Assembly (NCBI GenBank): GCA_964473335.1
Contig: CAYYOO010000010.1
Coordinates: forward strand, 1 to 35,675
Length of the DNA stretch: 35,675 bases
Direction: 5' to 3'
From: CAYZTD01 sp964473335
GTDB lineage: Archaea > Thermoplasmatota > E2 > DHVEG-1
Of the stretch, positions 16,006 to 23,311 are shown piece by piece (within the stretch, counting starts at the first letter, position 1; every line of letters starts with the position of its first letter). A program made the position numbers and the translations under genes. A model generated the notes under the pieces. It made no database searches and had not been told where the DNA came from. It saw nothing but the letters and a program-made list of their open reading frames with translations.

Positions 16006-16956
16006 ATGAAAGTTTTACCTGTTTCAAAATATGCAAAGATTGCACGTTGTGCGTTTCAAAATAAACTAGCTGGTGAAAGCATTTATCCATTTTATGCATC
16101 ATATAAAGTTACACATAAATGCAGTTTAAGATGCTCATTTTGTAATGTATGGATGGAAGATACACCAGATCTACCAATTGAGGGAGTATATAAGGTTCTT
16201 GATAACATTGCAGATAGTAGTATTGCAGTACTTAGTCTTGAGGGTGGAGATCCTCTTGTTAGAAAGGATCTTGGTAAAATCCTTGAGTATGCTTATAAAA
16301 AGCCTTTTACTCTTTTTTTTACAACAAACGGGCATCTTCTTGATAAAAGACCTATGAAAGAATATGGTAAAAACATTGATTTTTTACATATTAGTATTGA
16401 TGAAGGACATGACAACTTGGAATTCTTTGAAAGACTTGAAGAGTTTCAAAGTTACGGCCCTGAAATATGTATTCAAGTAGTTGTCACAAAGGATACAATG
16501 GACGCAGTAGAAGAAAAAGTTAAAAGAGTTTTTGATGTGGATGCTAGAATTGTTATAATGCCGGCATGCCATTTGGATGGAACAGATGATTATTACCCTG
16601 ATCCAGAAAAGTTCAAAGAGTTGATAATCAAGCTTAAAAAGAAATACCCAAATACTGTTACAACCCCAAGGGGTTTTCTTGATAATATAAATAAGGATCA
16701 TGGATGCTCAACTAGCTCAATTATAATCGATTCAGATGGTGGACTTTTTTATCCGTGTAGGACAATAGGTGAAAGATTATTTGATCTAACAGATGGTTCA
16801 CTTATGGATTTTCTTAGATCAAAAAAAGCTGAAAAAGCACGCAGCGCTATGAATAACTGTAATAGAAAGTGCGGCTGGTATCAATATTTTGCAACAGATG
16901 TTTTTGCTAGTCCAAAGACAATTATGTCATCACTAAGTCCATATCTTTTTAAGTAA
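16006..16956 (+). CDS. radical SAM enzyme with C-terminal cysteine cluster
   Basis: A 316-residue radical SAM protein. C39-x3-C43-x2-C46 (CSLRCSFC) binds the catalytic 4Fe-4S cluster, followed by LEGGDPLVR, which matches the GGE-like SAM-binding strand with D in place of E. The C-terminal part has further cysteines (DHGC, YPCR, CNRKC) laid out like a shortened SPASM/twitch auxiliary cluster. The substrate is unknown. SPASM-type enzymes modify peptides, sugars or lipids, and the neighbours here (flippase-like protein, three glycosyltransferase-like proteins) make a sugar or lipid substrate more likely than a peptide; no small precursor-peptide gene is seen nearby. It is the only rightward gene in this stretch and ends 2 bases before the convergent GT4 gene. 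Confidence 0.85.
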   Translation: MKVLPVSKYAKIARCAFQNKLAGESIYPFYASYKVTHKCSLRCSFCNVWMEDTPDLPIEGVYKVLDNIADSSIAVLSLEGGDPLVRKDLGKILEYAYKKPFTLFFTTNGHLLDKRPMKEYGKNIDFLHISIDEGHDNLEFFERLEEFQSYGPEICIQVVVTKDTMDAVEEKVKRVFDVDARIVIMPACHLDGTDDYYPDPEKFKELIIKLKKKYPNTVTTPRGFLDNINKDHGCSTSSIIIDSDGGLFYPCRTIGERLFDLTDGSLMDFLRSKKAEKARSAMNNCNRKCGWYQYFATDVFASPKTIMSSLSPYLFK

Positions 16957-16958
16957 CC

Positions 16959-18077
16959 CTATTTATTAAGTTCTTTAATTATTTTTTTATAGAGTTCAAA
17001 TGTTTTTTTGCGGGTATTTTTCAAACTGTAGTTTTTTCTAATATATTCCAGTGATTTTCCCCCCAGTTCTAGTGCTTCATCTTGATTATTGAGTAGATAA
17101 TTAATTTTATCGGCAATTTCTTCTTCATTGTATTTCTCAAGAGTAATTCCTCTATTTTTACTAAGCATTCTTTTTGCATTTCCTACATTTGAGGCAATCA
17201 CTGGTAATGCGCATGCCATTGCTTCCATAAGAGTCAAACTTGCAGTTTCTCCTCTTGATGGTAAAACCATGGTATAGGCTGCTCTAAGATAGTCTAGTAG
17301 CTCTTCATCAGATACAAAACCTGTAAATACAATATTTGGATCATTTTTGCTTATCTTTTTTAATCTTTTTAGGTCAGGTCCATCACCGATTATAACTAGT
17401 TTTATATCCGATCTGTTAATTCTTTTGAAAGCATTTATTAACAAATCTACATTTTTTTGGTAATGAAGCCTTCCAAAAAATAGGATTATTTTTTTGTCTT
17501 TGTATAATTGATTTATCTTTGATTTTCCTGGACTAAACTTTTTTGTATCTACTCCATTTGGAATAAAAGCAATTTTATCTTTTTTAATACCCCATTTTTT
17601 AAAAGCTTTGACATAATCTTTGTTCACGCAGATTATTTTGTCTATTCTTTTTGAAATAATAATTGTTGTAAGTTTTATTACTGCCCTATATATAGATGCA
17701 ATTATCTTATTTCCTTTCAGGTTTATGACATAATGAGCAGTCATAACAGTTGGTCTATCTGGTTTAAAAATTGATCTATTTGAAAAACTAAAAAGAGGAT
17801 TATGAAAATGAACTAGATCAATTTTATTATCTTTTAGAATCTTTTTAAACTTTTTTGAAGAATTTAAAGGATTAATAAAATAAATTGTCCAAGGTGAAAA
17901 GATACATGGAATATGATAAAATTTTATATCTTTTTCAGTTTCCATACCTTCTTTTTTAGTATTTCCAGTTACTACTATGAACTCATCTTCTTTTTGTTTT
18001 TCTTTGATAAGCTCAATGACATGTGTGTATACACCACCTTCCTTGTATGTTGTTACTTCTGCAATATTCATTTTCAT
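16959..18077 (-). CDS. GT4 family glycosyltransferase
   Basis: A 372-residue GT-B enzyme of the RfaB/PimA-like group. N-terminal EGGVYTHVIELIK is the acceptor-side glycine loop and DLVHFHNPLFS follows. The C-terminal half has LFFGRLHYQKNVDLLI and the nucleotide-sugar motif GETASLTLMEAMA (Glu-x7-Glu). It most likely adds a sugar to a membrane glycolipid on the cytoplasmic face. The frame can start at TTG 18080, ATG 18077 or ATG 18071; I use 18077. No clear Shine-Dalgarno is visible. It lies 25 bases downstream of the large membrane protein and probably shares its transcript. Confidence 0.85.
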   Translation of the reverse strand: MKMNIAEVTTYKEGGVYTHVIELIKEKQKEDEFIVVTGNTKKEGMETEKDIKFYHIPCIFSPWTIYFINPLNSSKKFKKILKDNKIDLVHFHNPLFSFSNRSIFKPDRPTVMTAHYVINLKGNKIIASIYRAVIKLTTIIISKRIDKIICVNKDYVKAFKKWGIKKDKIAFIPNGVDTKKFSPGKSKINQLYKDKKIILFFGRLHYQKNVDLLINAFKRINRSDIKLVIIGDGPDLKRLKKISKNDPNIVFTGFVSDEELLDYLRAAYTMVLPSRGETASLTLMEAMACALPVIASNVGNAKRMLSKNRGITLEKYNEEEIADKINYLLNNQDEALELGGKSLEYIRKNYSLKNTRKKTFELYKKIIKELNK

Positions 18078-18102
18078 CAAAAATTATTCCAATTTTTTTT
18101 GT

Positions 18103-20055
18103 TTAATAGTTTTTTTCAATGTAGGGCCAATTTACTTTATATAGCTCTGCCCAGAAAATTGGTTCTTCAGTTAAAGGATCAATTTGTTTGCTTTCGTTTC
18201 TATAAACTAGAGTAAAAGCATCTGTTGAAGTAAATTTGTAATATGATTCATTTGAAATTTTTTCCCATAATGGTACTCCTTGTCTACTAAGACCATATTG
18301 AATATATTCATCTCTCATCATTTTATCAATCATGATATGTGTTATTTTATTATGTTTTTTTCCTATTCCGTATAAATCTTCCAAACAATTTGATATATTG
18401 TTTTCAAATAATATAACAACAGTTCTATCTTTTGAGGTTTTAAAATCCTCTGACTCTATAAGTCGTTCAAGGCAATGATCTGAAACAATTACGCTATGGT
18501 TTTTATTTATATTTTCACTCATCCATTCAACAACTGAGATGTCTTCAATATATATTTTATCTCTAACATGAGGAAAAGACTCATTTAAAGAGTCATGAGA
18601 TGGATATACTGATGCTGCGTTTGTAACAATTAAGGCAGTTAAAAATATTATAAGTACTATTGAGAATTTAGTAACAATCCTTTTTTGTTTTGTAGTAGCT
18701 CTAACAAGATTTTCCTTCAAATCTGAAAACATCTTTTTATATTCTGGGTCTGAAAAAATTCCACCTATCCCAAATACTGTAAGAATAGCTATAGGGTACA
18801 TTAAATATTCAAAATGCCTGTGGGGAAGTAGTATATTATTTTTTGAAATCATTGCATATAATAGTGAAAACAAAAGCCCAATTATCCATCCTCTTATAAA
18901 AAAACCATTCTTATATCTTGATGTATATCTAAAACCAGTTAATGCAAACGCAAGTGCAATCAAAAACGGTGTGATCAAAAATATTGCTTCAACTGTTAAA
19001 GGAAAACCCTGCCATGGCAGAGGCCTAGTTACAAAGATTAAAAGCGTAATGATATAGCTTATTAATGCAATGATAAAAAGGTAAATTCTTGATCTAACAC
19101 TTGGTTTTTCTTTTTTTATAAAGGGATTAAGCATATATAATATCCATATCAATTTTTTAGATTTTTTATTTTCAGGTTTTGATGTTGTTTTTGATAAGTA
19201 GTTTGAAAATCTCCTAATATATCTTGCAGATATAATAGAGAATAATATCAATATATAAAATAGGATAAGAGTGATTTGTGAACCTAGATGCAGCCCAAAA
19301 AGATTTAGTCCTTTGTTCATAAATCCTTCATATACCGGTGTTGCAATAAAAGCCCAGTAGGAAAATATAAAAAACGATGTAAAAACCATAACAGAGGTAT
19401 CTTTTCTGATTTTAGCATGTGTAATATTAGTACTGGCATTTTCAAAAAAAGTAATAAAAACTAAGGATATCAAATAAAAATAGGTTGTTAGATGATGTGA
19501 CATTGTGAGTAGAATCGTTGAAGTGATAAGTGGGAAAATATAAACATTTCTTTTCCTGAACTTTACAAAAAAATAAAGTGAAAGCACCATAAAAAAATGA
19601 CCCATAGTTAATGGTGCTGCATGACTAAGCTGGTATACATGAAACGGAAGGACAGCTAAAAAAAGTGCAGATAGTATAGCTATTTTTTTGTTATTTAGAA
19701 GTTCATTAACTAGAAAATAAAATACAAGTACTGTAAGACCGCCAAATATTGGAGCAATATATGTCATGACTGTCAATATATCTATTCCTAACAAAATATG
19801 TATAAAACCTGAAATCGAATAAAGAACTGGGAAAAAATTATATGTGCTACCCCATCCAAAATAAGGGTTAAAAAGTTCACCTGTTTCTACAAAATCTTTT
19901 GTTAGACCAAAGTATATTCCAAAATCCCCACCCCATGCTTTGTTTGTCCATGCTGGAATAGATCTTATGATTATTGCTGTAATTGTAACTAACAATGCCC
20001 AGAATAACCAGGATTTATGAATATTTTTTATTTTGTTTTTAAGGTCTTCTTTCAT
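18103..20055 (-). CDS. polytopic membrane protein, GT-C glycosyltransferase-like
   Basis: A 650-residue protein with a short cytoplasmic start, about twelve hydrophobic helices up to roughly residue 480, and a soluble C-terminal domain of about 160 residues that would lie outside. The first outer loop contains WGGDFGIYFGLT, an acidic motif in the position where GT-C enzymes (oligosaccharyltransferase, PMT and Alg-type) keep their catalytic aspartate. HHLTTYF and HRHFEYLMYPIAI in later loops also recall that superfamily. Likely it uses a polyprenyl-phosphate-linked sugar to glycosylate a lipid or protein outside the membrane. I cannot assign it to AglB itself: the WWDYG-type motif is not seen. 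It is flanked on both sides by glycosyltransferase genes on the same strand. Confidence 0.75.
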   Translation of the reverse strand: MKEDLKNKIKNIHKSWLFWALLVTITAIIIRSIPAWTNKAWGGDFGIYFGLTKDFVETGELFNPYFGWGSTYNFFPVLYSISGFIHILLGIDILTVMTYIAPIFGGLTVLVFYFLVNELLNNKKIAILSALFLAVLPFHVYQLSHAAPLTMGHFFMVLSLYFFVKFRKRNVYIFPLITSTILLTMSHHLTTYFYLISLVFITFFENASTNITHAKIRKDTSVMVFTSFFIFSYWAFIATPVYEGFMNKGLNLFGLHLGSQITLILFYILILFSIISARYIRRFSNYLSKTTSKPENKKSKKLIWILYMLNPFIKKEKPSVRSRIYLFIIALISYIITLLIFVTRPLPWQGFPLTVEAIFLITPFLIALAFALTGFRYTSRYKNGFFIRGWIIGLLFSLLYAMISKNNILLPHRHFEYLMYPIAILTVFGIGGIFSDPEYKKMFSDLKENLVRATTKQKRIVTKFSIVLIIFLTALIVTNAASVYPSHDSLNESFPHVRDKIYIEDISVVEWMSENINKNHSVIVSDHCLERLIESEDFKTSKDRTVVILFENNISNCLEDLYGIGKKHNKITHIMIDKMMRDEYIQYGLSRQGVPLWEKISNESYYKFTSTDAFTLVYRNESKQIDPLTEEPIFWAELYKVNWPYIEKNY

Positions 20056-20112
20056 AATTTTCTTTTTTGAATATTAGTTTTATATATATTATTTGCCATT
20101 GATAGATAAATC

Positions 20113-21183
20113 TCAATTATTGATGATTTCTAGAATATTTTCAACTGATTTATCAACGTCTATGTTTCTTTTTATCCCCGTTCTTTTTTCTGCTTTTTTA
20201 ATATCTTTTTTCAGGTCTATTTTTTGTTGTGGGACACAATAAAAATATTTTTTCTTATTGTGGTATTGAGATAGATAAACTTGTTCGATTTGTCCGGGTG
20301 TAGGAATCATTAAAGCTTTATTTTTAGTAACTGAAAGATCTAGTATCGTACTGTATCCACTTCTTGAGATTACCATTTTTGATCTGTTTAGAATTTCTTC
20401 TCTTTTTTCTTTAGATAGAAAGGAATATGTTTCAATATTTTTATCTTTGAATTCATCTAGTTTTTCTGTTTTGCCAAGAGTTATTACAATTTTACCATTC
20501 AAACAATCAATTTGATCTAAAATCTTTTTTTCAAAGATACTTCTCTGTGGTTCTGGGCCAGAGATACTTACCAGGTAATCAATATCCTTGGCTATATCTT
20601 TTTTTTCAAAATCAGAGAGAACTCCTACATAGTTTAGTTTATCTTCATCAATTTTTTTTAGATTATGTGAAAGGTCACCTGATAGATTATCTTCTTTGAA
20701 ATCAGGAATAATAACACTTTTAAATCTTTTAAAAAAGAATTTATTAAAGGTTTCACTTCCATTTTCAAACATCTTAAGTCTTAATGGATTCATAATTCTC
20801 ATCTGATGAGATATAAAATAACTTGGAATTTTTTTACTATACATATCGTATCTTCCATCAGAGATGATTTTGTCGCATTTTCTTTTTTCAAGCATCTTTG
20901 TTAATGTAGATAGACCTTTAACCATTCTACTAAGAAAATTAGGCCAGTAAACAATGCTTTTAGCCATGAACTGCCGGGAGTTTTTTGATAAAAGCATTGG
21001 ATAACCTGGAATTGTGATGTATTCTTCTATATTATCATTAAGTTCTTTTTTTAATAGATCAAGAGATCTACCTTCAGAAATAATAGTTACTTGATTTCCT
21101 TCTTTTACTAATCTTCTAATTACAGGTAGGGAACGAGTTGCATGACCTAGACCCCAGGCACAAACTGCATAAATTATCTTCAT
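20113..21183 (-). CDS. MurG-like (GT28/GT1) glycosyltransferase
   Basis: A 356-residue GT-B protein. The N terminus (VCAWGLGHATRSLPVIRRL) is the glycine-rich GxGHxxR motif of the MurG/UDP-glycosyltransferase group. The C-terminal half has a short strand region (IVITLGKT), then SRSGYSTILDLSVTKNKALMIPTPGQIEQ, matching the donor-binding GG/SG-x-T-x-E and P-x-x-x-Q-x-x-Q elements of that group. It probably transfers an NDP-sugar to a lipid or lipid-linked acceptor. It is the first gene of the leftward glycan operon. A TATA box centred 26 bases upstream of the ATG and the absence of a Shine-Dalgarno indicate leaderless initiation. Confidence 0.82.
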   Translation of the reverse strand: MKIIYAVCAWGLGHATRSLPVIRRLVKEGNQVTIISEGRSLDLLKKELNDNIEEYITIPGYPMLLSKNSRQFMAKSIVYWPNFLSRMVKGLSTLTKMLEKRKCDKIISDGRYDMYSKKIPSYFISHQMRIMNPLRLKMFENGSETFNKFFFKRFKSVIIPDFKEDNLSGDLSHNLKKIDEDKLNYVGVLSDFEKKDIAKDIDYLVSISGPEPQRSIFEKKILDQIDCLNGKIVITLGKTEKLDEFKDKNIETYSFLSKEKREEILNRSKMVISRSGYSTILDLSVTKNKALMIPTPGQIEQVYLSQYHNKKKYFYCVPQQKIDLKKDIKKAEKRTGIKRNIDVDKSVENILEIINN

Positions 21184-21277
21184 ATCAATTTTAGTAAATG
21201 TTTTCTATTTAAATAAATGAACGAAAAAAATACAACTTTTTATATCATAGTTTTTTCATTGTGGTATTTGAAAAAAT
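21184..21277. promoter_or_regulatory. divergent promoters, glycan operon and pyrF
   Basis: On the minus strand ATTTAAATAG (21205-21214) is centred 26 bases from the ATG at 21183. On the plus strand CTTTTTATATC (21236-21246) predicts a start near 21268, about ten bases before the pyrF ATG. Confidence 0.5.
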
Positions 21278-22093
21278 ATGAATTTCAAGGAGAAATTAAA
21301 TAAAATTGTTCATAAAAACAATTCTTTACTCTGTGTGGGACTTGATATTGACCCTGAAAAGATGCCAAAATATCTTTTTTCTGAAAGTAAAAAGCCATAT
21401 CTGGATTTTAATAAAAAAATTATTGATGCTACAACGGATTTGGTTTGTTCCTATAAAATCAATATGGCCTTCTATGAAAATCTCGGGGTCAAAGGATATG
21501 AAATTCTTAAAAATACAATTGAATATATACCTAAACAAATACCAATAATTCTTGATGGAAAGAGAAATGACATTGGAAATACAGCTAATAAATATGCAGA
21601 AAGTATTTTTGAAAAACTAAATTGTGATTCTACAACAGTTAATCCTTATCTTGGAATAGATGGTGTTAAACCTTTTCTTGTTTACAAAGATAAACTTAGT
21701 TTCATTCTTTGCAGGACATCAAATCCTTCTGCAGTTGATTTTCAAGATCTAAAAACAGCTGATACAAGTATTTTTGAAATAGTAGCTGGAAAAATAAAGG
21801 AATGGAACAAAATAAACAATAACTGCGGAGCAGTTGTTGGTGCAACTTATCCTGAAGAGCTAAGAAAGATAAGAAAAATCCTTGGTGAAGATATCATTCT
21901 TTTAATTCCTGGTATTGGTGAACAGGGTGGAGATGTTGAAAAAACAGTTAAATTTGGTACAAACAAAGAAGGAATTAACGCGATAATAAATTCTTCCCGA
22001 GGAGTTATTTATGCTGGATCTGGTAAAGATTTTTATGAAAAATCCCGTAAGAAGGCATTAGCTCTTAGAGATAATATAAACAAGTATAGATAG
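21278..22093 (+). CDS. pyrF: orotidine 5'-phosphate decarboxylase, type 2
   Basis: A 271-residue TIM-barrel enzyme catalysing the last step of UMP synthesis (OMP to UMP plus CO2). It has LCVGLDIDPEK at the first strand, the catalytic DGKRNDIGNTANKYA segment (D93, K95, D98), LCRTSNPSA, VVGATYPEEL, and the phosphate-binding end LLIPGIGEQGG...INSSRGVIYAG. Its length and the KRNDIGNTA motif place it in the longer type 2 subfamily known from haloarchaea, mycobacteria and some other bacteria, rather than the roughly 215-residue type of most methanogens. It is monocistronic and followed at once by the candidate structured RNA. Confidence 0.93.
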   Translation: MNFKEKLNKIVHKNNSLLCVGLDIDPEKMPKYLFSESKKPYLDFNKKIIDATTDLVCSYKINMAFYENLGVKGYEILKNTIEYIPKQIPIILDGKRNDIGNTANKYAESIFEKLNCDSTTVNPYLGIDGVKPFLVYKDKLSFILCRTSNPSAVDFQDLKTADTSIFEIVAGKIKEWNKINNNCGAVVGATYPEELRKIRKILGEDIILLIPGIGEQGGDVEKTVKFGTNKEGINAIINSSRGVIYAGSGKDFYEKSRKKALALRDNINKYR

Positions 22094-22140
22094 ATCCTAC
22101 CAAAACAAATATTAATAAGAACCAACCTATAATCTTTTTA

Positions 22141-22346
22141 TCCTTGATTCGAAGGTCTCCATGATCAGTGATTGGAGATGCAAAAACAAGGAAACATTTT
22201 GATATCATTACGGGTCCCTCTTTGACCAATCCGACTTAATGTCAAATGGTATGAAAAAGAGGACAACCATGGTATCAAACAAGCCGCAATTTAGTTGTGG
22301 AGCTGTTTCACTGCTGCAGTACCGAAATAGCTCTGCAGCTGCGGCT
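22141..22346 (+). ncRNA. candidate structured RNA, three helical domains, unassigned
   Basis: No open frame crosses this segment, which is visibly richer in G and C than its surroundings. Three nested pairings follow each other. Domain 1: TCCTTG (22141-22146) with CAAGGA (22187-22192), enclosing TCTCCA/TGGAGA. Domain 2: TTTGATATCAT (22198-22208) with ATGGTATCAAA (22269-22279), enclosing GTCCCTCTTT (22214-22223) with AAAGAGGAC (22256-22264). Domain 3: AGCCGCA (22282-22288) with TGCGGCT (22340-22346), enclosing GAGCTGTTTC (22300-22309) with GAAATAGCTC (22324-22333). A TATA-like AATATTAATA (about 22108-22117) lies 26 bases before domain 1, favouring the plus strand. The gene lies between two convergent coding genes, so a cis-riboswitch is unlikely. 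I do not see RNase P or SRP RNA signatures. Confidence 0.6.
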
Positions 22347-22391
22347 AAATTTTGATAATTTGATATTTTAAAAAAGAAAAAAAAGAATTAT

Positions 22392-23039
22392 TTATAATTC
22401 TTCATAGCTTACTGTTAACTCTACTTTTTGGTGTTCAATTATTTGACCAATTCCATCTTCAGATACTCCGTTTGCATTTCCTGGGTTTAAACCCATTACT
22501 GCTAATGTAAATGTTAGAGTTTCTCCATTTAGATAACTATCCTCTGAAAGTGAGTAATCAAGATCTATTGTTATGTTATCTGATACACCACGACTTATAA
22601 TTGCTTCTTTTACTGATGTAAAGCCGAAATCTTTGATAGGAATCAATCGTTTTAAAAATTTGTCTGCCCCTGGATAAGCTCTATTTTGCAAGATACCTTC
22701 TTTAACGACATCAGTTATAGATCTATAGGCAAAAGCTCCATAAAAAACTCCTCTAGGATATAAATATAACATTTCTCTAGTTGTATTATCATTTACTAAT
22801 AAATCTATTTTTAACTCATCATCAACTCTATAGAATGTGTTATTTCCAGATTCTGATACATTTACTTTTATGGTAATATTTTGATCTGCGATATTTATAT
22901 GAGGGTGAACATTTGTTATAAATTGTTCAAGATCTAAGGTTATATTATCTTGTAGTTTTTCTGCAACACTAACTGATGCTACACCAGCTCCAATTAAAAC
23001 GGTTACTATCAATATTGATACTAATTTTAATTTCCTCAT
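22392..23039 (-). CDS. small secreted protein of unknown function
   Basis: A 215-residue protein with a clear signal peptide (residues 1-26, KLVSILIVTVLIGAGVASVSVA then cleavage near AEK). The mature part is beta-rich with alternating hydrophobic residues and several Asn-x-Ser/Thr sequons (NIT, NTT, NNT), consistent with an exported, possibly N-glycosylated protein. No C-terminal anchor is seen. The family is not recognised. It is divergent from the 2065-residue secreted protein and shares the AT-rich spacer with it, suggesting common regulation as part of a surface locus. GTGATC lies just before the ATG and could pair partly with the 16S 3' end. Confidence 0.75.
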   Translation of the reverse strand: MRKLKLVSILIVTVLIGAGVASVSVAEKLQDNITLDLEQFITNVHPHINIADQNITIKVNVSESGNNTFYRVDDELKIDLLVNDNTTREMLYLYPRGVFYGAFAYRSITDVVKEGILQNRAYPGADKFLKRLIPIKDFGFTSVKEAIISRGVSDNITIDLDYSLSEDSYLNGETLTFTLAVMGLNPGNANGVSEDGIGQIIEHQKVELTVSYEEL

Positions 23040-23311
23040 TTTTGATCACGTCTATTAAATTCTATATTTTTATATTTGTTTTTTATATTATTTATACTTT
23101 TCTATAAATTTTGTTATATATTTGATATATACTCTAGATATTTAAATATTATGTAAAATATTTATATTATTTTTTATATTTAAACAATAATTTTTGACAA
23201 CTTTTATATAACAAATTATATATACTATTAACTATAAACATTATTATGTAGATATTTACCTCCAAAACTACGGAGAAAAACTGCATATTATCTTTCGTGA
23301 GGAAAAACAAT
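23040..23311. promoter_or_regulatory. AT-rich divergent promoter region of the surface genes
   Basis: About 270 bases of very AT-rich DNA with many TATA-like stretches (for example around 23197-23225, ATATAACAAATTATATATAC). Near the right end is a small hairpin, CTCC/GGAG flanking AAAACTAC (about 23262-23277), then GTGAGG (23297-23302), which I read as the ribosome-binding site for the ATG at 23312 rather than as a GTG start. I see no coding sequence in it. Confidence 0.45.

Noticed and set aside
16006..16956. A RiPP (modified peptide) pathway around the radical SAM gene
   Set aside because: No small precursor-peptide gene, peptidase or recognition-element protein is visible nearby; the neighbours are glycan genes.
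22141..22346. RNase P or SRP RNA as the identity of the structured segment
   Set aside because: The conserved RNase P (GAGGAAAGTC-type) and SRP domain IV (GGAAG/AGCAG-type) motifs are not present, and the length is too short for either.
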